64,000 bases of DNA from Nocardioides sp. BP30 (GTDB lineage Bacteria > Actinomycetota > Actinomycetes > Propionibacteriales > Nocardioidaceae): NCBI RefSeq assembly GCF_029873215.1, contig NZ_CP123620.1, forward strand, positions 2,046,001 through 2,110,000, in the 5' to 3' direction. Shown in pieces: positions 41,603-49,364 of the stretch. A program made the position numbers and the translations under genes. How positions within the stretch are numbered: the stretch's first letter is position 1; each line of letters begins with the position of its first letter. Under the pieces are notes generated by a model. That model searched no databases and had not been told where the DNA came from. It saw nothing but the letters and a program-made list of their open reading frames with translations.

Positions 41603-42421
41603 TCAGACTGTCGTGGCTCCGAGCGCTCGCATGTCGGCGACCATCGGCTGGTGCGACAGCAGCCCGGCATCGACCTTGACCTCCTGGCCGTTGATCCCGG
41701 CCGAGTCGTCGGAGGCCAGGAACGCGAAGACCTTGGCCTGCTGCTCGGGGGTCGGCATGGAGGGGTTCAGGTTCTGTCGCTGGAAGATGTCCTTGATCTG
41801 CTGCGGCAGCTGCTGGGCCGGCGGCGACTGGGTGGTGCCGGGGCTGACAGCGTTGCAGCGGACGCCCTCGAGGCCGTACTGGGTGGCGAGGAACTTCGTC
41901 AGGGCGATCACCCCGGCCTTGGAGGCGCCGTAGCCGCTGAGGCTGGTGTCTCCGGCCGAGCCGTGGGTGGAGGCGGTGCTCACGATGGTGCCGCCGGCCT
42001 TGCGCAGGTACGGCAGGGTGTGCTTGCTGAGCAGCATCACGCTGCGCAGGTTCACCGCCATCACGTTGTCCCAGGCCTCGACGGTCATGGTGGCGATCTC
42101 GGTGTCGTCGGGCGGGAAGATGCCCGCGACGTTGATCGTGATGGTCGGCTCGCCGAGCTGCTCGACGGTCGTGGCAACGAGCCGTTCGAACTGCTCCTCG
42201 GAGCGGACATCGGTCTCGACGGCGATGGCGGTGCCGGTGCCGTGACAACTGTTGAGCAGCTCCGCCAGGGCCTGCGCCCCGGCGATGTTGATGTCGGCGA
42301 GGGCGACCTTGGCGCCGCCGGCGGCGAGCTCGACGGCCGTCGCGCCGCCGATGTTGAGGCCGCCGGGATCGACGGTCGTCGCACCGGTGACGATGGCGAC
42401 CTTGTCGGTGAATGTGGGCAC
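41603..42421 (-). CDS. short-chain dehydrogenase/reductase (272 aa)
   Basis: Classical SDR with an unusual N-terminal loop: TGATTVDPGGLNIGGATAV, longer than the common TGxxxGIG. ADINIAG (acid after beta-2, favouring NAD), INVAGIFPP, VSTASTHGSAG and YGASKAG (Tyr and Lys of the active site) follow. It ends with a C-terminal GQEVKVDAGLLS. The GTG at 42421 is preceded by AAGGAA. It is 41 bp downstream of the mycofactocin-type SDR and probably shares its operon. The alcohol or ketone substrate is unknown. Confidence 0.87.
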   Translation of the reverse strand: MPTFTDKVAIVTGATTVDPGGLNIGGATAVELAAGGAKVALADINIAGAQALAELLNSCHGTGTAIAVETDVRSEEQFERLVATTVEQLGEPTITINVAGIFPPDDTEIATMTVEAWDNVMAVNLRSVMLLSKHTLPYLRKAGGTIVSTASTHGSAGDTSLSGYGASKAGVIALTKFLATQYGLEGVRCNAVSPGTTQSPPAQQLPQQIKDIFQRQNLNPSMPTPEQQAKVFAFLASDDSAGINGQEVKVDAGLLSHQPMVADMRALGATTV

Positions 42422-42462
42422 GGGTGTTCCTTCTGTGGGGTGGTGGGGTGGAGGGGATTCGG

Positions 42463-43293
42463 TCAGCCCAGCTGGCCGCCGGCATCGAGGACGAGGGTGG
42501 TGCCGGTGACGTACCGGCCCGACTCGCCGACCAGGTAGAGCACCGCGCGGGAGATGTCGACGGGCTCGAGCGCCGGGATGGGCAGCTTGTTGAGGGTGAG
42601 CGCTGCCTCCTCGAAGTCGGCGCGAGTGGGAGCTTCGAGGTCGGGCCGGAAGAGCCTGTACGTGGCGTCGTTGAGGATCATCCCTGTCGCCACGGTGGTG
42701 GGGTGCAGCGTGTTGACGCGGATGTTCTCCGGGCCGAGCTCCTTGGCCAACACCTTGGCGAACATGACCAGACCGGCCTTGGCGGCGGAGTAGTGCGCGG
42801 TGTTGGGGTTGGCGTAGATCGCGGCGAGCGAGCTGGTGATGACCACCGAACCGCCGCGACCGCCCTGCCGGATGTGCGGGACCGCGGCCTTCACTGTCTT
42901 CCACTGGCCGGTCAGGTTGATCTCGATCATCTCGTCCCACACCTCCTCCGACATCTCGAGCGTCGAGGCGGGCGTGGAGATCCCGGCGTTCGCGATCACG
43001 ATGTCCAGGCGACCCAGCTCGGCGACGCCGTCCTCGACCGCCGACGTGAGGGCGGCCAGATCGCGTACGTCGGCCTCACGCGCGACGATGCGGCGGCCGA
43101 GTCCCTCGACCTCCTTGACCGTCTGCTGCAGGTCCTCGCGGGTCGCCATCGGGTACGGCACGGTCTCGGCCTGGGCGCAGAGGTCCACGGCGATGATGTC
43201 GGCGCCTTCGGCGGCGAGAGCGACCGCGTGCGAGCGACCCTGGCCGCGGGCGGCTCCGGTGATGAAGGCGACCTGTCCGTCGAGCTGTCCCAT
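42463..43293 (-). CDS. mycofactocin-coupled SDR family oxidoreductase (276 aa)
   Basis: Matches the SDR subgroup that co-occurs with mycofactocin and includes carveol dehydrogenases. It has GQVAFITGAARGQGRSHAVA, a long insert after ADIIAVDLCAQ before helix alphaC, NAGISTP, VITSSLAAIYANP, the YSAAKAG active site and a late YVTGTTLVLDAGG. These enzymes hold NAD firmly and need mycofactocin for re-oxidation. The mycofactocin locus begins only 1.5 kb away. It lies 30 bp after a TetR gene on the same strand, and both may be controlled by the palindromes at 43939-43980. Confidence 0.92.
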   Translation of the reverse strand: MGQLDGQVAFITGAARGQGRSHAVALAAEGADIIAVDLCAQAETVPYPMATREDLQQTVKEVEGLGRRIVAREADVRDLAALTSAVEDGVAELGRLDIVIANAGISTPASTLEMSEEVWDEMIEINLTGQWKTVKAAVPHIRQGGRGGSVVITSSLAAIYANPNTAHYSAAKAGLVMFAKVLAKELGPENIRVNTLHPTTVATGMILNDATYRLFRPDLEAPTRADFEEAALTLNKLPIPALEPVDISRAVLYLVGESGRYVTGTTLVLDAGGQLG

Positions 43294-43323
43294 GATGTCT
43301 CCTTTGACTGGTGTCGGGTGGTG

Positions 43324-43929
43324 TCAGGTGCGGGTGAGCCAAGCGGGGAAGCAGGCGATCAGGGCGTCGACGACCTCCTCGGAGGGGCGCGGTGCCGGTT
43401 CGGCCAGCCAGATGCCGAGCACCTTGAGCACCCCGCCGGCCAGGAACCGGGCGGTCAGGGCCACGTCCACCCCGTCGGGGCGGTAGGCCGTGCGCGACAG
43501 CGCGTCGGTCGCGTGTCGCACGAACGCCTCGCTGACGGCGACGTACACGGTCGGCGCCGCTCCCGGCCCGAGCAGCCGCGCGTACGTCGTGCGTCGCGGG
43601 CCGAGGAAGTCGACCAGCGCCTGGACAGCGAGCCGGCTTGCCTCCAGCGGGCTGGTCGTGGACCCCGCGCGGCGCAGCGTGATGTCGATGTCGCTGATGG
43701 TGGTGAACAGCTCGTCGAGGGTGTCGACCGCAAGCTCCTCGGGGGAGCCGAAGTGCTCGTAGAACGACGTGCGGCTGATGCCGGCGGCGCGCGCCAGCGC
43801 CGCGACGGTCATCTCGCTCGGCGACTGGCTCTGCACCGCACGCAGGAACGCCTCGCGCAGCGCCTGCCGCGAGCGCACCGCGCGCGGATCGCTGTTCCCC
43901 GTCATCGCGCGCTGACTCATGTGACGCAC
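43324..43929 (-). CDS. TetR-family transcriptional regulator (201 aa)
   Basis: A single TetR module with the helix-turn-helix MTVAALARAAGISRTSFYEHFG near residues 40-60 and a helical effector domain after it. Start choice is uncertain: GTG at 43929 has GAGGAG four bases upstream, while ATG at 43920 and 43905 are also in frame. Two palindromes of the form AGGACA-N2-TGTCCT lie just upstream. This is the usual layout of an autoregulated TetR repressor that also controls the SDR genes read in the same direction. Confidence 0.88.
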   Translation of the reverse strand: MRHMSQRAMTGNSDPRAVRSRQALREAFLRAVQSQSPSEMTVAALARAAGISRTSFYEHFGSPEELAVDTLDELFTTISDIDITLRRAGSTTSPLEASRLAVQALVDFLGPRRTTYARLLGPGAAPTVYVAVSEAFVRHATDALSRTAYRPDGVDVALTARFLAGGVLKVLGIWLAEPAPRPSEEVVDALIACFPAWLTRT

Positions 43930-43938
43930 CCTACTCCT

Positions 43939-43960
43939 CTATAGGACACGTGTCCTATAG
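43939..43960 (-). promoter_or_regulatory. perfect 22-bp palindrome, probable TetR operator 1
   Basis: Every base of 43939-43960 is self-complementary; the core is AGGACA-CG-TGTCCT. It is ~10-30 bp upstream of the TetR start. Confidence 0.8.
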
Positions 43961-43964
43961 ATAC

Positions 43965-43978
43965 AGGACACATGTCCT
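43965..43978 (-). promoter_or_regulatory. second palindrome, probable TetR operator 2
   Basis: AGGACA-CA-TGTCCT, the same half-sites and spacer length as operator 1. Its centre is 22 bp (two helical turns) from that of operator 1, which would let two dimers bind on one face. Confidence 0.75.
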
Positions 43979-44141
43979 CTAGGCATGTCGTCCGCTGGCG
44001 AGGGCGGGCGCGTTCCCGCCTCCGTCGGGCCGCCGGGGACACTCGACCTGCCGAAAGTGACCTCTCGGCCCGCGAAAGGTGACGGGTCGGCGAGGGCGGT
44101 CCGGGCGCCTCGGCGAGGGCAGTCCCGGGGGCGGCGCTGGG

Positions 44142-44747
44142 TCAGGCGAGGTAGGCCCGAAGCTCGCCCAGGGTCTGGTCGAGGATCGAGAGCAGCGCGT
44201 CGCGGTCGGCGACGGGCTCCAGGGGTTCGGCCGCCAGCCACCGTTCGTAGGCCTGCATGGCGAGTGCGAGGCTGACGTGGCCGACCAGCTGCGGCAGGGA
44301 GGCCTCGACCGTCGTGCCGGTCTGCTCGGCGACGTACTCCGCGATCACCGAGCGCCACTGCCGGTAGCGCAGCACCGCGTGCGCCTGCAGCGCCGGTGTC
44401 CCGAGGATCAGGCGCATCCGTTCGCGGTGCGGGGGCGAGGCGTTGGCGGGGAAGTCGTTGAAGGCGACCACGCCGCGGTGGACCCTGTCCCACAGTGGCA
44501 GGTCGGCGGGCGTGTCGCGCAGGAGCAGGCGGAAGCTGTCCAGCGTGCGGTCGAACTGTCCCCACGGGATGTCGTTCTTCGAGGCGTAGTACCTCGTCAC
44601 CGTCCGGCGGGAGACGCCGATCTCCGCGGCGATCGCGTCGAGCGTCGTGGCTTCGAAGCCCTGGGCGGCGAAGAGGGCGAAGCCGGCCTCCTCGATCGCG
44701 GCATGGGTCGTCGCCGCTGGGCGGCCGCGGAGCGAGGTGGAGCGCAC
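44142..44747 (-). CDS. mftR: mycofactocin-system TetR regulator MftR (201 aa)
   Basis: A TetR protein divergent from mftA, the standard place for mftR. The N-terminal LRGRPAATTHAAIEEAGFALFA, the helix-turn-helix IAAEIGVSRRTVTRYYASKNDIPWGQFDRTL and the C-terminal helices fit the MftR family, in which the KNDIPWGQFD stretch is very typical. The GTG at 44747 gives the normal length; a frame to 44822 would extend across the divergent promoter. MftR is known to repress mft genes in response to acyl-CoA. The downstream gap to 43930 contains only the neighbouring TetR operators. Confidence 0.88.
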   Translation of the reverse strand: MRSTSLRGRPAATTHAAIEEAGFALFAAQGFEATTLDAIAAEIGVSRRTVTRYYASKNDIPWGQFDRTLDSFRLLLRDTPADLPLWDRVHRGVVAFNDFPANASPPHRERMRLILGTPALQAHAVLRYRQWRSVIAEYVAEQTGTTVEASLPQLVGHVSLALAMQAYERWLAAEPLEPVADRDALLSILDQTLGELRAYLA

Positions 44748-44866
44748 GGGTCCGGAATTTATCAGGACGGGGCCCTTCCCTTTTGTCCATCGATGCCAAT
44801 ATTGTGGTCCACGCCACGTCATGGGGTCGGTCGACCGGCCGGCTCCTCTACAGGAGAGGTGTTGCC

Positions 44867-44971
44867 ATGGATCACGAGAACGTCACCGCCGAGTCCAGCC
44901 CGGCCGACGGCCTGACGGCAGAGGCGCTGATCGAGGAGGTTTCGATCGACGGCATGTGCGGCGTCTACTGA
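44867..44971 (+). CDS. mftA: mycofactocin precursor peptide MftA (34 aa)
   Basis: A 34-residue peptide ending IDGMCGVY. The last two residues, Val-Tyr, are the part that MftC and MftE turn into the redox cofactor precursor, and this C-terminus is the family hallmark. The N-terminal leader is acidic and binds MftB. The ATG is preceded by AGGAGAGG. The stop overlaps the mftB start by one base (TGATG), so the genes are coupled. The peptide is shorter than most gene finders accept and is easily missed. Confidence 0.96.
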   Translation: MDHENVTAESSPADGLTAEALIEEVSIDGMCGVY

Positions 44972-45252
44972 TGGCCGCGATGCTCGACGAGCCCTGGGCG
45001 CTCTCGCCCGCTGTGGCTCTACGGCCGGAGCCCTTCGGCGCGCTGGCCTACCACTTCGGCAACCGCAAGTTGACCTTCCTCAAGCGGCCCGAGCTGGTGA
45101 CGGTGGTCCGCGGGCTCGTCGAGCATCCCGACGTCCGCTCAGCGCTCGTCGCTGCCGGCGTCCCCGAGCACCAGCACGCGGCGTACGCCGACGCACTGCG
45201 CGGCCTGGCCGCGACCGACATGATCCGACCACGCGGCCAGGAGGCGGCATGA
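44971..45252 (+). CDS. mftB: mycofactocin biosynthesis chaperone MftB (93 aa)
   Basis: A small PqqD-like recognition protein that binds the MftA leader and presents it to MftC. Family marks are PWALSPAVALRPEPFGALAYHF and the strand NRKLTFLKRPELV. It overlaps mftC by 4 bp. Normal length. The start is the ATG within the mftA stop. Confidence 0.94.
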   Translation: MAAMLDEPWALSPAVALRPEPFGALAYHFGNRKLTFLKRPELVTVVRGLVEHPDVRSALVAAGVPEHQHAAYADALRGLAATDMIRPRGQEAA

Positions 45253-46532
45253 CTCTCGCACCCGACCGGCCCCAGGTACGACCCGTGGGCGGCACCCTGA
45301 TCCAGCAGTTCGAGCTCGGCCTCGACGCTCCCATCTGCCTGACATGGGAGCTGACCTACGCCTGCAACCTGGAATGCGCGCACTGCCTGTCCTCCAGCGG
45401 CCGGCGCGATCCCCGCGAGCTCACGACCGAGCAGGCCAAGGCCGTCATCGACGAGCTGGAGCGGATGCAGGTCTTCTACGTCAACATCGGCGGCGGCGAG
45501 CCGACCATCCGGCCCGACTTCTGGGAGCTGCTGGAGTACGCGATCGCCCACCACGTCGGGGTGAAGTTCTCCACCAACGGTGTGCGGATCGATCCCGAGC
45601 GTGCCCGGCTGCTGGCCTCGCCGGCGATGAAGGGCTACGTCGACGTCCAGATCTCCCTCGACGGTGCGACGGCCGAGGTCAACGACCGCGTCCGCGGGCC
45701 GGGCTCCTACGACACCGCCCTGCGAGCGCTGGAGCACCTCAAGGAGGCCGGGTTCAAGGACGCCAAGATCTCGGTCGTCTGCACCCGCGAGAACATCGGC
45801 CAGCTCGACGCGTTCAAGGCCCTCGCCGATCACTACGGTGCGACCCTCAGGCTGACCCGGTTGCGTCCCTCGGGCCGCGGTGCGGACGTGTGGGACGAGC
45901 TGCACCCGCTGCCGCACCAGCAGCGGGAGCTGTACGACTGGCTGGTCGCCCACGGCGAGAACGTCCTGACCGGCGACTCCTTCTTCCACCTCTCGGCCTT
46001 CGGCGCGGCCGACGGCAGCGGAGCGCTGCCCGGGCTCAACCTGTGCGGAGCGGGACGGGTGGTCTGCCTCATCGACCCGATCGGCGACGTGTACGCCTGT
46101 CCGTTCGCCATCCACGACAACTTCCTGGCCGGCAACCTGCTCACCGAGGGCGGCTTCGGCAACGTGTGGCGCGACTCGCCGCTCTTCGCCGAGCTGCGCT
46201 CGCCGCAGACCGGTGGGGCGTGCTCCTCGTGCCAGTTCTTCGACACCTGCCGCGGCGGCTGCATGGCGGCGAAGTTCTTCACCGGACTCCCGCTCGACGG
46301 CCCTGACCCCGAGTGCGTGCAGGGGTACGGCGAGGCCGCGCTGAGTGAGCTGACGCAAGCGGGCCATCGGGCCATCCCGGCCGCCAGCCAGGACCACTCC
46401 CGTGCCGTGCCGACGCGCAACCAGCCGGTGTTGCTGCAGCTGAGCCGCCGCACCGACCTCGGTGCGCAGGTGCAGGCTCCGCCCGCCAGCGCGTGCGCGG
46501 AGTCGCCGCTTGCGGGCTTCGTCCCGAACTGA
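45249..46532 (+). CDS. mftC: mycofactocin radical SAM maturase MftC (427 aa)
   Basis: Radical SAM/SPASM enzyme that decarboxylates the C-terminal Tyr of MftA and then forms the Val-Tyr C-C bond. The radical SAM cluster motif CxxxCxxC is at residues 39-43-46 (CNLECAHC). The SPASM-type auxiliary-cluster cysteines appear late, in NLCGAGRVVCLID, VYACPF, CSSCQFFDTCRGGC and ECVQGYGE. The first residues (PVGGTLIQQFELGLDAPICL) are typical of the family. The C-terminal ~60 residues beyond the SPASM domain look poorly ordered. The ATG overlaps mftB by 4 bp. Confidence 0.97.
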   Translation: MTLAPDRPQVRPVGGTLIQQFELGLDAPICLTWELTYACNLECAHCLSSSGRRDPRELTTEQAKAVIDELERMQVFYVNIGGGEPTIRPDFWELLEYAIAHHVGVKFSTNGVRIDPERARLLASPAMKGYVDVQISLDGATAEVNDRVRGPGSYDTALRALEHLKEAGFKDAKISVVCTRENIGQLDAFKALADHYGATLRLTRLRPSGRGADVWDELHPLPHQQRELYDWLVAHGENVLTGDSFFHLSAFGAADGSGALPGLNLCGAGRVVCLIDPIGDVYACPFAIHDNFLAGNLLTEGGFGNVWRDSPLFAELRSPQTGGACSSCQFFDTCRGGCMAAKFFTGLPLDGPDPECVQGYGEAALSELTQAGHRAIPAASQDHSRAVPTRNQPVLLQLSRRTDLGAQVQAPPASACAESPLAGFVPN

Positions 46533-46567
46533 CCCTCCCCTTCGACCCCTAGAGAAGAGACATCGCT

Positions 46568-47833
46568 ATGCCACGCCCCGCCTGGCTCGAGAATCCCTGG
46601 AAGCAGAATCCGTGGTTCGAGTCCGTCGCCATCGCCCAGCAGCGTGCCAAGAAGCGCCTGCCCAAGCCGGTCTACGGTGCGCTGGTCGCCGGCTCCGAGC
46701 GCGGTCAGACCATCGACGCCAACGAGGCGGCCTTCGCTGCGATCGGGCTCTCCCCGCACGTCGTCGGGGCGACGCCGGAGCGTGACCTGACGACCCGGGT
46801 GTTCGGACAGGACATCTCGCTGCCGGTGATCATCAGCCCGACCGGTGTCCAGGCCGTCCACCCCGACGGCGAGGTGGCCGTCGCCCGTGCCGCCGCTGCC
46901 CGCGGCACGATCATGGGCCTGTCGAACTTCGCCTCCAAGTCCGTGGAGGAGGTCGCCGCGACCGGTGCCAACACCTTCTTCCAGATGTACTGGACGGGTG
47001 ATCGCGACACCATGGTCCACCGGATGACCCGCGCCCACACCGCCGGTGTCAACGGCCTGATCGCCACCCTGGACTGGTCGTTCTCGATGGGCCGGGACTG
47101 GGGCAGCCCGGAGATCCCGGAGAAGGTCGACTTCAAGACCATGGTGCGGATGGCGCCGCAGGTCGCCACCAAGGTCCGCTGGCTGTGGGAGTTCGGCAGG
47201 ACCGGCGAGATCCCTGACCTGACCGCCCCCAACCTGGCCCCGCCGAACGGCGGCGCCGCGCCGACGTTCTTCGGTGCCTACTACGAGTGGATGACCACTC
47301 CGCCGCCCACCTGGGACGACGTCGCCTGGATGGCCAAGCAGTGGCGCCAGATCTCCGGGACGCCGTTCATCCTCAAGGGCGTCTCCCGCGTCGACGACGC
47401 GCTGCGTGCGGTGGACGCCGGCGTGGCCGGCATCTCGGTGTCCAACCATGGCGGGAACAACCTCGACGGCACGCCGGGCGTGATCCAGATGCTCAAGCCG
47501 ATCGCCGACCGCGTCGGTGACCAGATCGACGTCGTGATGGACGGTGGCGTCCGCCGGGGCTCGGACGTGCTCAAGGCCCTCGCCCTGGGCGCCAAGGCCG
47601 TCATGATCGGTCGCGCCTACCTGTGGGGCCTCGCCGCCAACGGCCAGGCCGGGGTGGAGAACGTCCTCGACATCATGCGCAGCGGGCTCGACTCGGGCCT
47701 GCGCGGCCTGGCGCTCGGCTCGGTGCACGACCTGACCCCCGAGCACCTGCTGATCCCCGAAGGCTTCCATCGTGCCCTCGGTGCGGACGCCGACCCGGCC
47801 GCAGCGAGCACGACGGCCAAGGTCGGCCGGTGA
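46568..47833 (+). CDS. mftD: pre-mycofactocin synthase MftD, FMN-dependent (421 aa)
   Basis: An FMN enzyme of the L-lactate dehydrogenase/glycolate oxidase fold that oxidatively deaminates the excised Val-Tyr-derived intermediate to pre-mycofactocin. The N-terminus MPRPAWLENPWKQNPWFESV is characteristic, and FMN/catalytic segments are seen in ISPTGVQAVHPDGEVAVA, ISVSNHGGNNLDGTPG and MDGGVRRGSDVLKALALGA. GAAGAGACAT precedes the ATG. It overlaps the next gene by 4 bp (GTGA). Confidence 0.96.
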   Translation: MPRPAWLENPWKQNPWFESVAIAQQRAKKRLPKPVYGALVAGSERGQTIDANEAAFAAIGLSPHVVGATPERDLTTRVFGQDISLPVIISPTGVQAVHPDGEVAVARAAAARGTIMGLSNFASKSVEEVAATGANTFFQMYWTGDRDTMVHRMTRAHTAGVNGLIATLDWSFSMGRDWGSPEIPEKVDFKTMVRMAPQVATKVRWLWEFGRTGEIPDLTAPNLAPPNGGAAPTFFGAYYEWMTTPPPTWDDVAWMAKQWRQISGTPFILKGVSRVDDALRAVDAGVAGISVSNHGGNNLDGTPGVIQMLKPIADRVGDQIDVVMDGGVRRGSDVLKALALGAKAVMIGRAYLWGLAANGQAGVENVLDIMRSGLDSGLRGLALGSVHDLTPEHLLIPEGFHRALGADADPAAASTTAKVGR

Positions 47834-48528
47834 CGACGTCCCGACTGGCACAGACGACCTGGGAGGACGCCCGGGGCCGGGGCGTCCTGCTGGTGCCGGT
47901 CGGGTCCCTGGAGCAGCACGGCCCGCACCTGCCGCTCGACACCGACACCTGCATCGCGCAGGCCGTCGCCGACGGGCTCGCCGCGCGCCTGGGCGACGCG
48001 GGCGTCCAGGTGTGGGTCGGGCCACCGCTGGGCTACGGCTCCAGCGGTGAGCACCAGTCCTTCGCCGGCACCGTCTCCATCGGCACCCACGTCCTGCACG
48101 ACGTGGTCGTCGAGCTCGTCCGGTCGGCCCGCACCTGGACGGAGCGGGTGGTCCTCGTCAACGCACACGGCGGCAACGCTCAGGCCCTGACGCGCGCGGT
48201 GAAGAAGCTGCGGACCGAGGGCCACGATGTGGCCTGGCTGCCGTGTCGCACCGAGGGCGTCGACCTGCACGCCGGGCGCACCGAGACCTCGCTCATGCTG
48301 CACCTGCGTCCGTCCTCGGTCCGGCGCGACCGTGCGGTCGCGGGCGACACCCGCCCGCTGACCGAGATCCTCCCCGCGATGATCGCGGGCGGGGTCGCGG
48401 CGGTCTCGGAGAACGGCGTGCTCGGCGATCCGGCCGGGGCGCACGCGGACGAGGGTGCGGCGCTGCTCGCCGACATGGTGGAGGAGCTCGCCGTCGCCGT
48501 GCTCCACGACGACGGCGTCACGGTCTGA
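47830..48528 (+). CDS. mftE: mycofactocin precursor peptide peptidase MftE (232 aa)
   Basis: A creatininase-family metallopeptidase that cuts the modified Val-Tyr unit from MftA. Metal ligands are clear in LEQHGPHLPLDTDT (Glu, His, Asp) and LVNAHGGNAQAL (His), with a later GRTETSLML Glu. GTG 47830 overlaps the mftD stop. A longer frame that begins inside mftD is a by-product of the overlap. Length is normal. Confidence 0.95.
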   Translation: MTTSRLAQTTWEDARGRGVLLVPVGSLEQHGPHLPLDTDTCIAQAVADGLAARLGDAGVQVWVGPPLGYGSSGEHQSFAGTVSIGTHVLHDVVVELVRSARTWTERVVLVNAHGGNAQALTRAVKKLRTEGHDVAWLPCRTEGVDLHAGRTETSLMLHLRPSSVRRDRAVAGDTRPLTEILPAMIAGGVAAVSENGVLGDPAGAHADEGAALLADMVEELAVAVLHDDGVTV

Positions 48529-49364
48529 TGGACGGCGAGCCGAGGGACCCCGCGCCGACGGGCGCCGACCGGTCGCCTGCCGGCGTCGCGCTGGTCACCG
48601 GCGCCGCACGTGGTATCGGAGCCACGACGGTGCGACGTCTCGCCGCGGACGGCTGGGCGGTCGTCGCCGTCGATGCCTGCGCGGGGTCGGACACCGGCCC
48701 CGGCACAGCGCCGTACCCGATGCCGACCACCGCCGACCTCGCGGCCGTGTGCGACGGCCTGCCCGACGTGGTGCCGGTGGTGGCGGACGTGCGCGACCGA
48801 CCGGCGCTGGCCGGCGCCGTGGACGTGGCGATCGCCCGGTGGGGGCGCCTGGACGCCGCCGTCGCCGCCGCCGGGATCATCGCCGGCGGCCAGGCCCTCT
48901 GGGAGACACCCGACGAGCAGCTGCAGCTGCTGTGGGACGTCGACGCCCGCGGGGTCTGGAACCTCGCGGCCGTCAGCGTGCCGCGCATGCTCGCCGGCCC
49001 CGACCCGTCCCGCTGCCGCTTCGTGGCCGTCGCTTCGGCCGCCGGCTCCCGCGGGCTCTACCACCTGGCCGCCTACAACGCCGCGAAGCATGCCGTCGTC
49101 GGCCTGGTCAAGGGTCTGGCCGCCGACCTGGTCGGGACCGGCGTCACCGCGTGCTCCGTCTCGCCCGGCTCCACCGACACCGCCATGCTCGCGGCCACCG
49201 CCGACCTCTACGGCGTCACCACCGGCGAGCTCGCCCGGCACCAGCTGGTCCGGCGGCCGCTCGCACCCGAAGAGCTCGCCGCCACCATCGCCTTCGCCTG
49301 CTCGCGCGAAGGTGCCGTCCTCAACGGATCGGTCGTCGCAGCCGACGGTGGGTTCGGCGGATGA
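48528..49364 (+). CDS. mycofactocin-locus SDR family oxidoreductase (278 aa)
   Basis: An SDR encoded between mftE and mftF, a place where many mycofactocin loci carry a dedicated SDR. It has LVTGAARGIGATTVRRLAADGW, an insert after VVAVDACAG as in mycofactocin-coupled SDRs, ASAAGSRGLYHLAAYNAAKHA (Ser, Tyr, Lys of the active site) and a late VVAADGGFGG. It probably binds NAD(H) tightly and exchanges electrons with mycofactocin. ATG 48528 overlaps the mftE stop by one base and its end overlaps mftF by 4 bp. Confidence 0.9.
   Translation: MDGEPRDPAPTGADRSPAGVALVTGAARGIGATTVRRLAADGWAVVAVDACAGSDTGPGTAPYPMPTTADLAAVCDGLPDVVPVVADVRDRPALAGAVDVAIARWGRLDAAVAAAGIIAGGQALWETPDEQLQLLWDVDARGVWNLAAVSVPRMLAGPDPSRCRFVAVASAAGSRGLYHLAAYNAAKHAVVGLVKGLAADLVGTGVTACSVSPGSTDTAMLAATADLYGVTTGELARHQLVRRPLAPEELAATIAFACSREGAVLNGSVVAADGGFGG

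Noticed and set aside
44804..44812. GTGG-T-CCAC in the mftR-mftA gap as an MftR operator
   Set aside because: Nine bases only, and no second copy; not distinguishable from chance.
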